DNA from: an uncultured Bacilli bacterium
GTDB taxonomy: Bacteria > Bacillota_I > Bacilli_A > RF39 > UBA660
Direction: 5' to 3'
DNA: 7,138 nt
Assembly (NCBI GenBank): GCA_910579455.1
Contig: CAJTUT010000034.1
Location: 1-7,138 of the forward strand
A model generated the notes under the pieces. The model was not told the origin of the DNA and searched no databases. It saw nothing but the letters and a program-made list of their open reading frames with translations. Shown piece after piece: positions 1 to 6,131 of the stretch. Numbering within the stretch: the first letter of the stretch is position 1; each line of letters opens with the position of its first letter. A program made the position numbers and the translations under genes.

Positions 1-87
1 TAATTAGCATTTTCATTCTATCATATCGCTTTTCTTTTTTTCACCTTTTGGGTGTCACATCATTGACAACTACACAATTTCTCTTGT

Positions 88-297
88 TTACATATATTTC
101 TGCATATTTTTCATCATTTGGTTAATCTGTTTTTGATTTGGTTTTCTTCCCATTTGCATCATTAAGCCTTTAATCATTTCTTCATTGATTGGTGGATTTT
201 TCTTCATATATTTTTTCATTACTGTTCTAGCTACAAAAAAGCCAATAATGAAACCAGCAATTAATCCTAATAATATCATTAAAATATCATGAAGCAT
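88..297 (-). CDS. yneF: YneF family (UPF0154) small membrane protein
   Basis: A 69-residue protein of the YneF/UPF0154 family, whose biochemical role is unknown. It has one N-terminal membrane helix (about residues 5-25, ending in GFFVAR). A basic cytoplasmic-type segment follows, with the family signature KKNPPINEEMIKGLMMQMG (residues 32-50) and a tail of the type KPNQKQINQMMK. Family members are about 70-75 residues, so it is complete. The ATG at 297 is preceded by AAGGAG with 8 bases between GGAG and the ATG. It lies 33 bases after sirA, the same relative position as in Bacillus subtilis (tkt, sirA, yneF), and that synteny supports all three calls. A possible own promoter lies at 318-346. 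No terminator is seen in the 87 bases after the stop. Confidence 0.95.
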   Translation of the reverse strand: MLHDILMILLGLIAGFIIGFFVARTVMKKYMKKNPPINEEMIKGLMMQMGRKPNQKQINQMMKNMQKYM

Positions 298-317
298 TTT
301 ATCATCTCCTTATTTGT

Positions 318-346
318 ATTGTACTAAAATTTATGTACTTATACAA
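318..346 (-). promoter_or_regulatory. Candidate promoter for yneF
   Basis: On the minus strand, TTGTAT (341-346) and TACAAT (318-323) are separated by 17 bases. The -35 box lies inside the last codons of sirA. The -10 matches 5 of 6 consensus bases and the -35 only 3 of 6. If real, yneF could be expressed independently of sirA. In such AT-rich DNA a match of this quality also arises by chance. Confidence 0.35.
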
Positions 347-765
347 GACTTTTTACCCTCGTCAATAAAAAAATATTCGAAATGTTCAAAATCACAAACA
401 AATAAATTTAGATTTAATTCATTTAATATGGAAATAAAAGAGGTAGTATCATTATCCATTTCTAATCGAATATGAGTAACTTTAACTTCTAATCTGCTTA
501 CCTCGTTTTTATATAGATTATTGATATAATGAATATCCTTTTTCTTACTGTATGGCATTTGTTGATGAAGTTTAATAAATAAGGAATTGTCTATTTTTAG
601 TTTATTAAGCGGTTGAATTAATTGTTGAAATAAAGATTTTCCATATACTAAATCCGATTTTTCTAATTGATATATTTTTTTTAATGTTTGATATAAAGTA
701 AGAGTATGGTTTTGATATAGGTATTTGAGTTCTTCCTTTATATTAAAAATGTAAAAAACCCTCAT
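331..765 (-). CDS. sirA: SirA, sporulation inhibitor of replication (DnaA-binding)
   Basis: A 144-residue SirA-family protein; the B. subtilis protein has 148 residues. SirA there binds domain I of the initiator DnaA and blocks new rounds of replication when cells commit to sporulation. The N-terminus reads FYIFNIKEELKYLY, matching the YxxxIKEExxxxY pattern of B. subtilis SirA that includes DnaA-contact residues (Tyr kept, neighbouring Phe replaced by Leu). The C-terminal half (FISILNELNLNLFVCDF...YFFID) aligns with the end of the family. Position between tkt and yneF is as in Bacillus. I chose the ATG at 765 because GGTGATC, a perfect stretch of the anti-Shine-Dalgarno complement, ends 3 bases before it; a TTG at 777 in the same frame would overlap that site. 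The start lies in the hairpin described at 753-806. Whether this organism sporulates is not visible here. Confidence 0.9.
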   Translation of the reverse strand: MRVFYIFNIKEELKYLYQNHTLTLYQTLKKIYQLEKSDLVYGKSLFQQLIQPLNKLKIDNSLFIKLHQQMPYSKKKDIHYINNLYKNEVSRLEVKVTHIRLEMDNDTTSFISILNELNLNLFVCDFEHFEYFFIDEGKKSCIST

Positions 766-806
766 TCTGATCACCAATATTAGTATATTAGAAGTAAGGG
801 TTTTTT
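753..806 (-). promoter_or_regulatory. Terminator-like stem enclosing the sirA start
   Basis: A perfect 10-bp inverted repeat pairs 797-806 with 753-762; on the minus strand this is AAAAAACCCT ... AGGGTTTTTT with a 34-base loop. Inside the loop a 7-bp hairpin (785-791 with 774-780, one G-T wobble) takes up the first two G of the sirA ribosome site GGTGATC. The sirA ATG (763-765) abuts the outer 3' arm, and codons 2-4 form that arm and its T run. In tkt read-through RNA this could terminate transcription or hide the start. The same stem on the plus strand is followed by nine T, but no plus-strand gene precedes it. The C/G core is only a few pairs and the loop is long, so stability is uncertain. 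Confidence 0.5.
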
Positions 807-814
807 TTTGTCGA
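785..814 (-). promoter_or_regulatory. Weak candidate sirA promoter
   Basis: TCGACA (809-814, 5 of 6 to consensus) and TAATAT (785-790, 4 of 6) are 18 bases apart on the minus strand, with an A-tract spacer. RNA from here would begin near 778 and lack the 5' arm of the outer stem at 797-806, so the sirA ribosome site would be freer than in tkt read-through RNA. The boxes are imperfect. Confidence 0.3.
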
Positions 815-817
815 AAT

Positions 818-2809
818 TTATTTGAGTAAATTCTCTATTTTTTCTTCTAAAGAGTCTATATCGAAACCAAATTCTTGATAAACTTCTTCTTTTGTGCCAG
901 AATATCCAAACTCATCTAGTGTGATTAAATACTTATCATTGAATACTATTTTGTTCCATGGCATAGAAGATGCACACTCTAGTACAATTTTTTTAATTCC
1001 AATTGGAAGAATTTTTTCTTTATATTCGTCTTCTTTTTTTATAAAACGTTCCATCGATGGCATACTAACTACTCGAATATCAATTCCTTTAATACTGAGT
1101 CTATTAGCTACTTCCAAGGCTAGATGAACTTCTTCCCCTGTAGAGATTATGATTCCATCTAATTTACGTATAGAATCTCTAATGATATATGCTCCATTTT
1201 CAACCTCTGTTGTTTTGGTAGTATCTAGTATCTTTATATTTGTTTTAGAAAGACAAATAACAGAAGGACCTGAATTTTTCTTCATAACAATCTTATATGT
1301 ACCTATTACTTCATTGGCATCGCAAGGTCTATATACCTCAATATTTGGCATAACTCTTAATTGTGCTAATTGTTCCACTGGTTGATGAGTTGGTCCATCT
1401 TCTCCAATACTAATTGAATCATGGGTAAATATATATATAATTGGTAGGTTTAAAATAGCAGCCATTCGAATTGCGGGTATTAAATAGTTACTAAAGGTTA
1501 AAAAGGTTGATCCATATACACGGTATCCACATAATGCTAGTCCGTTTAAAATTGCTCCCATAGCATGTTCTCTAACTCCAAAGAATATATTGCTACCTAA
1601 ATAATTATGACTAGAATAATCTCCATCTTCTTTTATATAGGTTTTTGTAGCACCAAATAAATCAGCACTTCCTCCTAGCATATAGGGATTATCTTTCATA
1701 ATAGAATTTAGTATTTTAGAAGAAGTATCTCGTGTAGATTCTATTTGATTATCTGGTTCTATATATTCCAAATCCTTAATTGGAAGAGCTTTTTCATCCC
1801 CCATCAAGAAAGCTAATTCTTTTTTTATGTCTTCATCTAATTTATTCAATTTTTCTTCAAATTCTGATTCTAGTTTAGCACACCTTTCATGAATAAAAAA
1901 TTGGAAGTCTTCTATGGTATCATTTGATATATTATAAGTAATATCACGTAACTTTAATCTTTCTTTAATATTGGTTATATCCTCCCTGGCTAGGGGTCCA
2001 CCATGTACCTTGTTTGTTCCTTCGTTCATAGAAAACTTACCTATTGTTGTTTTAATTTCTATTATGGTAGGTTTATCATTGCTTTTTTTTGCATCCTCAA
2101 TTGCTTTTGATATTGCCTGATAATCTTCTCCGTCATTCACCTTAGTATAATTAAACCCTATTGCTTCAAATCTTAATTTTATATTTTCATCAAAGGATTG
2201 CTTTGTTTTTCCATCTAGTGTGATTTCATTAGAATCATATAATACAATTAGTTTATTTAATTTTAAGTTGCCCGCTAAGGAAAGAGCCTCATAACTCACT
2301 CCTTCCATTAAATCACCGTCTCCACATAAAACATAAGTATGAAAATCAATTAATTTTTTCTCATATTTATTATACTTCTCTCGTAATCGTGCCTCCGCCA
2401 TAGCCATTCCAACAGCTGTAGCTATTCCTTGTCCTAAGGGACCTGTTGTCATATCTACTCCTGGTGTTATTTTATACTCTGGGTGTCCTGGAGTTTTAGA
2501 ATGAATTTTTCTAAAATTTTTCAAGTCTTCCATTTCCAAATGAAAACCTGCCATATATAAGGTGGCATAAAGAAGAGCAGAACCATGCCCTGCGGACATA
2601 ATAAAGCGATCTCTGTTGTAAAAGTTTGGATTATCTGGGGTGATTCTTAGGTGATGAGCATATAAACTATATAAGATCGGTGCAGCACCTAATACGATAC
2701 CAGGATGCCCGCTATTTGCTTCACTAATCATATCAATTCCTAAGGCTCTTATTTGATTGATAATTTTACTTTCATTGATTGGATTTTCGTTATTTTTAAT
2801 GAGTCTCAT
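818..2809 (-). CDS. tkt: Transketolase
   Basis: A full-length 663-residue cytoplasmic transketolase (EC 2.2.1.1). It moves two-carbon ketol units between sugar phosphates in the non-oxidative pentose phosphate pathway, using thiamine diphosphate and a divalent metal. The N-terminal domain has GHPG (His35), AGHGS (His75), GPLGQG (123-128), the cofactor/metal motif GDGDLMEG (163-170) closed by Asn194, and VHGG (His269). The central domain has TRD (Arg360), SADL (381-384), the cofactor-activating Glu414 in VREHAMG, and HDSISIGEDGPTHQP (463-477). A C-terminal domain follows. All expected active-site residues are present. The ATG at 2809 has GGAGG 6 bases upstream, and an extended -10 promoter lies at 2829-2858. 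sirA follows after 52 bases, as in B. subtilis. No other pentose phosphate gene is visible in the window. Confidence 0.98.
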   Translation of the reverse strand: MRLIKNNENPINESKIINQIRALGIDMISEANSGHPGIVLGAAPILYSLYAHHLRITPDNPNFYNRDRFIMSAGHGSALLYATLYMAGFHLEMEDLKNFRKIHSKTPGHPEYKITPGVDMTTGPLGQGIATAVGMAMAEARLREKYNKYEKKLIDFHTYVLCGDGDLMEGVSYEALSLAGNLKLNKLIVLYDSNEITLDGKTKQSFDENIKLRFEAIGFNYTKVNDGEDYQAISKAIEDAKKSNDKPTIIEIKTTIGKFSMNEGTNKVHGGPLAREDITNIKERLKLRDITYNISNDTIEDFQFFIHERCAKLESEFEEKLNKLDEDIKKELAFLMGDEKALPIKDLEYIEPDNQIESTRDTSSKILNSIMKDNPYMLGGSADLFGATKTYIKEDGDYSSHNYLGSNIFFGVREHAMGAILNGLALCGYRVYGSTFLTFSNYLIPAIRMAAILNLPIIYIFTHDSISIGEDGPTHQPVEQLAQLRVMPNIEVYRPCDANEVIGTYKIVMKKNSGPSVICLSKTNIKILDTTKTTEVENGAYIIRDSIRKLDGIIISTGEEVHLALEVANRLSIKGIDIRVVSMPSMERFIKKEDEYKEKILPIGIKKIVLECASSMPWNKIVFNDKYLITLDEFGYSGTKEEVYQEFGFDIDSLEEKIENLLK

Positions 2810-2828
2810 AGGGTTCCTCCTTATTCAT

Positions 2829-2858
2829 ATTATAACACAATTATTGATTTTTAGTTAA
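2829..2858 (-). promoter_or_regulatory. Extended -10 promoter for tkt
   Basis: On the minus strand, TGTTATAAT gives a perfect TATAAT (2829-2834) with an upstream TG. A weaker -35, TTAACT (2853-2858), lies 18 bases away and overlaps the end of the deacetylase gene. Transcription would start near 2822, giving a short leader that holds the GGAGG site. No terminator separates the deacetylase gene from tkt, so read-through is also possible. Confidence 0.6.
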
Positions 2859-4548
2859 CCATATGTATAAATTGCTCCATACTTGTATGCTTATAAATAG
2901 GATATCTAGGAATTTTATACTTATTATCGCTTCTAGATGACTTTCTATTTCCTCCTACAAATGATAATTTAAATCCTGCTTCCTTTACAACATTAATAGA
3001 CTTTTCATCATAACTATAGAAAGGAAAACAAAAAGCTGTATTATGTCCTATTACAGAAATAGATTTTTGTAAATCGCTTAATAATTCGTCGTGACTGGCA
3101 CAAATTACTTGAGCCCTACCGCAAGAACCTGTATTATGCATATCGTAAGTATGCGATTCAATATCTAAATTAGGAGAACTATAATTATTAATATCCCACC
3201 AGCCCGCAATTAAAAATAAAGTAGCATGCATTTTATATTCTTCTAAAATCGGAATTAATTTGTTTCCATTGTGTCTTCCTGTGCCAAAGGCTCCATCGTC
3301 TATAGTAATCAAAACGCTCTTATCAGGAAGTTCTATTTCTTGATACATCCATGACCTATACTCTTCTATGGTTAAAGTTTTATATTGATTATTTTTCAAA
3401 TACTCCAATTGTTCTTTAAAGTTTTTAATATCTAGGCATATGTTTTCACCACAATAGTCTGTATTTGTATCATAGAAAAAGTGATAATTTAAAACTGGGA
3501 TTTTTTGACCTCCTTTATTTGGAAAATTCGTTTTCATAACTACTGGAACGTATTCCCCTAAGGCCATCCTTTCAAAGTCTCCCAGTCTTGTATCTATTTT
3601 TATATTATATCTAGATAGATGATCTAATTTACTATCCCTAGTAGTTTTTCGATTATCATCTACAAAGTTTATTTTTTCATTAGAGTTTACAACATTTAAA
3701 ATATTATGATATTTATTATTTATTGATAAAACCTCATTTGTCTCATTTGGAGTAGTTAACAAAATTGCTTTTGGTTTTAATCTAATATTTCCGTTTAGCC
3801 AATTTTTATATTCCTTTAAAGTAATTGTATAATAGCCATTTGTTTTTAGATAATTCATTTGCTCATCAAATTTTTGTATGTTAATACAATCCTCGCTATT
3901 ACACTTATTTGCCAAAATATTATAATTAATAATACTAATATACTTAGATTCCTCTTCTGTTGAATTCTCATTTTCTTTTAATGTCTTCACGTCTTTTTTA
4001 TTAATATGAAAAATCTTATTTAAATACTGTATATAAAAATCACCATCTATAAATTTGACTGGTACTTCAATAGATTTTTTTAGAACAATTACGACCTTAT
4101 TTTCTAAATAAAGCTTCGTATTTGGTTTTGTTATAACATCTTTATTAAGAGAAATATAATGACTATGTTCCTCACCTGAGGGAATCATTTTTATTTTTTG
4201 AATATCTTTATAATGAATATAGTAATTTGTATCTTTTATTTTAAAGTACTCAAAGTCCTTTTCTTTTTCCTGTTCAATTTCAAAGGCAATTCCCTTGTTT
4301 ATTTTTCCTACTTTTACCAATCCTTTTGCGTAAAGATTTGTATCTTTTTTAATTTTGATGTAGGGATGATATGCCTTTTTAATATTCAATATCAATTCTT
4401 CCCTTTCCTTTTCAATTTTAAATTCTTTATATTTTATCATGGAAAAAGAAATTACTAACAAAATAGCAACTAAAATTGTACTAATTATTATTATCTTTTT
4501 TCTCTTCGATAACTTCTTTTTTTCTTCCACTCTTTTTTTTAACTCCAT
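2851..4548 (-). CDS. Membrane-anchored polysaccharide deacetylase with SH3b modules and a degenerate second NodB domain
   Basis: A 565-residue surface protein. Order: Lys/Arg-rich N-terminus (1-18), one membrane helix (about 18-37), two SH3b-like beta modules (about 60-119 and 128-190), a shortened NodB-like copy (204-335), and a complete NodB deacetylase domain (351-565). The active copy has TIDDG (catalytic Asp417, metal-binding Asp418), SHTYDMH (His466 and His471, the spacing known from PgaB/IcaB-type enzymes) and FPFYSYD (508-514). It probably removes acetyl or other acyl groups from cell-wall or exopolysaccharide sugars outside the cell; the substrate is unknown. The first copy has Pro267-Asn268 where the Asp pair should be. 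The ATG at 4548 is preferred: AGGTGA lies just upstream, and the promoter at 4568-4595 would start RNA near 4561, after an alternative ATG at 4584. tkt follows 41 bases after the stop, with its own promoter in and just upstream of that gap. Confidence 0.93.
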   Translation of the reverse strand: MELKKRVEEKKKLSKRKKIIIISTILVAILLVISFSMIKYKEFKIEKEREELILNIKKAYHPYIKIKKDTNLYAKGLVKVGKINKGIAFEIEQEKEKDFEYFKIKDTNYYIHYKDIQKIKMIPSGEEHSHYISLNKDVITKPNTKLYLENKVVIVLKKSIEVPVKFIDGDFYIQYLNKIFHINKKDVKTLKENENSTEEESKYISIINYNILANKCNSEDCINIQKFDEQMNYLKTNGYYTITLKEYKNWLNGNIRLKPKAILLTTPNETNEVLSINNKYHNILNVVNSNEKINFVDDNRKTTRDSKLDHLSRYNIKIDTRLGDFERMALGEYVPVVMKTNFPNKGGQKIPVLNYHFFYDTNTDYCGENICLDIKNFKEQLEYLKNNQYKTLTIEEYRSWMYQEIELPDKSVLITIDDGAFGTGRHNGNKLIPILEEYKMHATLFLIAGWWDINNYSSPNLDIESHTYDMHNTGSCGRAQVICASHDELLSDLQKSISVIGHNTAFCFPFYSYDEKSINVVKEAGFKLSFVGGNRKSSRSDNKYKIPRYPIYKHTSMEQFIHMVN

Positions 4549-4567
4549 ATTCTCACCTAATAATATA

Positions 4568-4595
4568 ATTCTATCACAAAACATGATTTATTCAA
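4568..4595 (-). promoter_or_regulatory. Candidate promoter for the deacetylase gene
   Basis: On the minus strand, TTGAAT (4590-4595) and an extended -10, TGATAGAAT (TAGAAT at 4568-4573), are 16 bases apart. The start point would be near 4561, about 12 bases before the chosen ATG, leaving room for the AGGTGA ribosome site. This decides against the upstream in-frame ATG at 4584. Confidence 0.5.
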
Positions 4596-4770
4596 TAACA
4601 TGATAATGAAAATAATTAAAAGTTAGAACTATATAATTTGAGTTTGTATCAAGTTTTCCTATGCTACCACTTATAATACTTGGAGCAGTATTACAATAAT
4701 TACATATAATCTCTAATCATTTTTTTAAAGATTCCTCCATATCAATTTCTTTTTTGATTACATTAATCAT
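4588..4770 (-). other. Possible short or broken ORF with in-frame TGA
   Basis: From ATG 4770 the frame reads 17 codons (MINVIKKEIDMEESLKK), stops at TGA 4717-4719 just after a run of seven A, then stays open for 42 more codons to a TAA at 4588-4590. The second part contains CNYCNTAPS. AAAGG lies 9 bases before the ATG. I recognise no family. It could be a real 17-residue peptide, a degraded gene of about 60 codons, or chance: an open run of that length is only moderately unusual in such DNA. The ATG lies in the 3' arm of an 8-bp hairpin (4765-4772 with 4785-4792). Confidence 0.2.
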
Positions 4771-4807
4771 AGACTATAACCTTTCTATGATTTTTTCTTA
4801 TAAAACG

Positions 4808-4833
4808 AAAAAAACAATCATTTTTGCTTGATT
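4808..4833 (-). terminator. Weak intrinsic terminator candidate
   Basis: On the minus strand, AATCA and TGATT (4829-4833 with 4816-4820) enclose an 8-base loop and are followed by G and seven T (4808-4814). The stem is only 5 pairs and AT-rich. It could end RNA from the C45 locus or from the promoter candidate at 4943-4971. Confidence 0.3.
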
Positions 4834-4844
4834 CTATATCTTAA

Positions 4845-4871
4845 AGTTCGAATAGTTCGAACAGATTCGTC
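4845..4871. repeat. Short 9-base tandem repeat with TTCGAA palindromes
   Basis: AGTTCGAAT (4845-4853), AGTTCGAAC (4854-4862) and a degenerate third unit AGATTCGTC (4863-4871) follow head to tail. Each of the first two units holds the palindrome TTCGAA, so the pair also forms an inverted repeat. This could be a binding site for a dimeric protein. It does not match the Bacillus LexA site (CGAAC, four bases, GTTCG). Function unknown. Confidence 0.4.
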
Positions 4872-4880
4872 AATGGTGCA

Positions 4881-4912
4881 TTTACTGATTGGGTTTTGCA
4901 CTCACCAGTAAA
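4881..4912. repeat. 7-bp inverted repeat (RNA hairpin candidate)
   Basis: TTTACTG (4881-4887) and CAGTAAA (4906-4912) are perfect complements around an 18-base loop. Neither side is followed by a T run, so it is not a terminator. It lies just downstream of the minus-strand promoter candidate at 4943-4971, in a stretch that is locally richer in G and C than its surroundings. Confidence 0.35.
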
Positions 4913-4942
4913 AAAATAAGCTCATTAATATTTGCTATATTT

Positions 4943-4971
4943 ATTATATCGTTTATCTTGATTTAAAGCAA
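4943..4971 (-). promoter_or_regulatory. Candidate promoter in the intergenic stretch
   Basis: On the minus strand, TTGCTT (4966-4971, 3 of 6) and a perfect TATAAT (4943-4948) are 17 bases apart. RNA would start near 4936 and run through the 4881-4912 hairpin and the tandem repeat to the T run at 4808-4814. No gene with a clear ribosome site follows within that distance. Confidence 0.4.
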
Positions 4972-5001
4972 TATCATTTGTTGCATAAATTGTAATTTAA
5001 A

Positions 5002-5589
5002 CTATACCTTAAACTTTAATCTAGTATCCTTTTTAAAAGTTTTTCTTTTAGGGTTGCCCTCAACTCTAAATATATCATTATTCTTTATATCATAAATAAC
5101 AGACCATACTGTATCAGCATCAGTTTTTCTATCATACTGACACATAAATCCAAAGTTCCCTGATAGTATATTTTTAATCAAACCAAAAGAATAGTTGTTT
5201 TTATATTTTATTAAAGTGTTATATGAAACTGAATATCTTTCTTCTGCTTTCCAATTATCTACTTCATAATTATTAAATTTTTTCATTCTAATAGAATTAA
5301 ATTCATTAGCTGTTGTTACAAAATTTCCATCTTTAGTTGGTCGTATTATTTCTATTTCTTCACAATTACACTCAACAACTACAATGTTTCCTATTCTATC
5401 TACAATAGTTAAGGTCTGTTGTGATGCTATGGGAACACTTTTTAACAAAGAAATTGCTTCGTCAGTAGTTTTACATTTTTCAAATAAATATCTAACTAAC
5501 ATACCTGCATTAAAACCTGCTTTTATAATAGTAGGATAAATAAATGTTAACCCAACTGCTAAACCATATTCGTTAATTCCATCTTCCAT
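5002..5589 (-). CDS. C-terminal fragment of the C45-family hydrolase
   Basis: An open frame of 195 residues from an internal ATG (5589) to the natural end of the gene. The frame is open upstream for only eight more codons (NTTVFIE is visible) before TGA and TAA. No Shine-Dalgarno sequence precedes the ATG and the fragment lacks the nucleophilic Cys, so it would not be active alone. It carries the conserved second half of the Ntn sandwich, including GFNAGM, SQQTLTIVD and TTANEFNS. Confidence 0.5.
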   Translation of the reverse strand: MEDGINEYGLAVGLTFIYPTIIKAGFNAGMLVRYLFEKCKTTDEAISLLKSVPIASQQTLTIVDRIGNIVVVECNCEEIEIIRPTKDGNFVTTANEFNSIRMKKFNNYEVDNWKAEERYSVSYNTLIKYKNNYSFGLIKNILSGNFGFMCQYDRKTDADTVWSVIYDIKNNDIFRVEGNPKRKTFKKDTRLKFKV

Positions 5590-5591
5590 TT

Positions 5592-6011
5592 CTATAAATA
5601 CTGTTGTATTTCATTAAAAGCATAAACATTATCTAAATTATATAAACAATTCATATACAATTTTTCTAATGATACAAGAAAATCACTATTTCTTCCAAAA
5701 AGTATATTATTTTTATCCTTAACTGCTATACAAGTACAATGATTATTAAATTCAAAACAATACATACTTAATAAAAAAGTATAAAAATCTTCATAAGAAC
5801 TATTTTGTCCCATTGCTAGACCCTTTATTTCTTCTAAAATCTCTGGGTAATATTTTTCATAAATAGGTAAACATTCTTTAGCAAATTGCTTTCTTTCATT
5901 TGGTATTTTAAAAGTGTGATTATTACTAATTATCTTTCCATTATTATATAAAAGCTTTCCCCAGTTAAAACCTGCTTCATAATGGCTTTTTTTAAATCTT
6001 CCATGATACAT
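5592..6011 (-). CDS. N-terminal fragment of the C45-family hydrolase
   Basis: 139 residues, of which the first 133 are authentic family sequence and the last six (EIQQYL) are frameshift read-through. It contains Cys92-Thr93 (expected nucleophile after self-cleavage) and GRNSDF. The AGGAGG site at 6026-6031 is 14 bases from the ATG at 6011, longer than usual, with a run of seven A in between. No closer in-frame ATG, GTG or TTG exists. Confidence 0.55.
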   Translation of the reverse strand: MYHGRFKKSHYEAGFNWGKLLYNNGKIISNNHTFKIPNERKQFAKECLPIYEKYYPEILEEIKGLAMGQNSSYEDFYTFLLSMYCFEFNNHCTCIAVKDKNNILFGRNSDFLVSLEKLYMNCLYNLDNVYAFNEIQQYL

Positions 6012-6064
6012 AATTTTTTTATCTTCCTCCTCATATTTTTTGAGTAAGATCTTGCTCTGTTTAA

Positions 6065-6093
6065 ATGATAAGATAATAAAAAATTCAAGTCAA
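6065..6093 (-). promoter_or_regulatory. Promoter of the C45 hydrolase gene
   Basis: On the minus strand, TTGACT (6088-6093, 5 of 6) and TATCAT (6065-6070, 4 of 6) are exactly 17 bases apart. RNA would start near 6058, giving a leader of about 45 bases containing AGGAGG. It lies after the terminator at 6132-6160, so the gene is a separate unit. Confidence 0.55.
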
Positions 6094-6131
6094 TAGAATA
6101 AAAATTTTTAGTAGAACTTTTCAAAAATAAT

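Larger units (their letters stand above)
4585..5001 (-). other. Intergenic stretch without a convincing gene
   Basis: 417 bases between the deacetylase gene and the C45 pseudogene, with no coding sequence I can defend. It contains a possible minus-strand promoter (4943-4971), a 7-bp hairpin (4881-4912), a 9-base tandem repeat around 4845-4871, a weak terminator-like hairpin (4808-4833), an 8-bp hairpin around a short start codon (4765-4792), and a short ORF interrupted by TGA (4588-4770). Together these could be a small RNA locus, a leader region, or the worn remains of lost genes. Confidence 0.5.
5002..6011 (-). pseudogene. C45-family (acyltransferase-like) Ntn hydrolase, broken by a one-base frameshift
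   Basis: Two adjacent frames together spell one protein of about 336 residues, the usual size of C45 / linear amide C-N hydrolases (penicillin acyltransferase-like Ntn fold). The N-terminal part holds the likely nucleophile Cys92 in HCTC and the GRNSDF motif (106-111). The C-terminal part holds MEDGINEYGLAVG, GFNAGMLVRYL and VVECNCE. The first frame ends ...VYAFN then EIQQYL and a stop. One extra G after the AAT codon (near 5612) would give AFNGNTTVFIEMEDG and join the two frames in perfect register. The second half has no ribosome site, so separate translation is unlikely. The family cleaves amide or peptide bonds after self-processing; the substrate is unknown. The promoter at 6065-6093 and AGGAGG remain, suggesting a recent break or a sequence error. 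Confidence 0.88.

Noticed and set aside
1..68. Terminator or new gene start after yneF
   Set aside because: The hairpins (CACC/GGTG and TGTCA/TGACA) are not followed by T on the minus strand, and the candidate starts either stop within a few codons or (ATG at 16) lack a ribosome site and run off the window.
894..1385. Plus-strand frames opposite the end of tkt
   Set aside because: They are antisense to conserved transketolase codons, have low-quality composition and lack a Shine-Dalgarno sequence.
4198..4458. Plus-strand Phe-rich frame inside the deacetylase gene
   Set aside because: It is the complement of Lys/Glu-rich codons in the real gene and has no independent support.
4549..4584. Upstream ATG adding 12 residues to the deacetylase
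   Set aside because: The downstream ATG has AGGTGA and a normal signal-anchor N-terminus; the likely promoter starts RNA after the upstream ATG.
4588..4770. Mycoplasma-type code (TGA = Trp) to explain the interrupted frame
   Set aside because: All tryptophans in the real genes are TGG and none contains TGA, which would be very unlikely under that code in AT-rich DNA.
4840..4915. tRNA suspected from GTTCGAA (T-loop-like)
   Set aside because: No acceptor, D-arm or anticodon arm can be built on either strand.
5930..6124. 64-codon minus-strand frame overlapping the start of the C45 gene
   Set aside because: It has no ribosome site at its ATG, overlaps a well-supported gene in another frame, and shows no recognisable motif.
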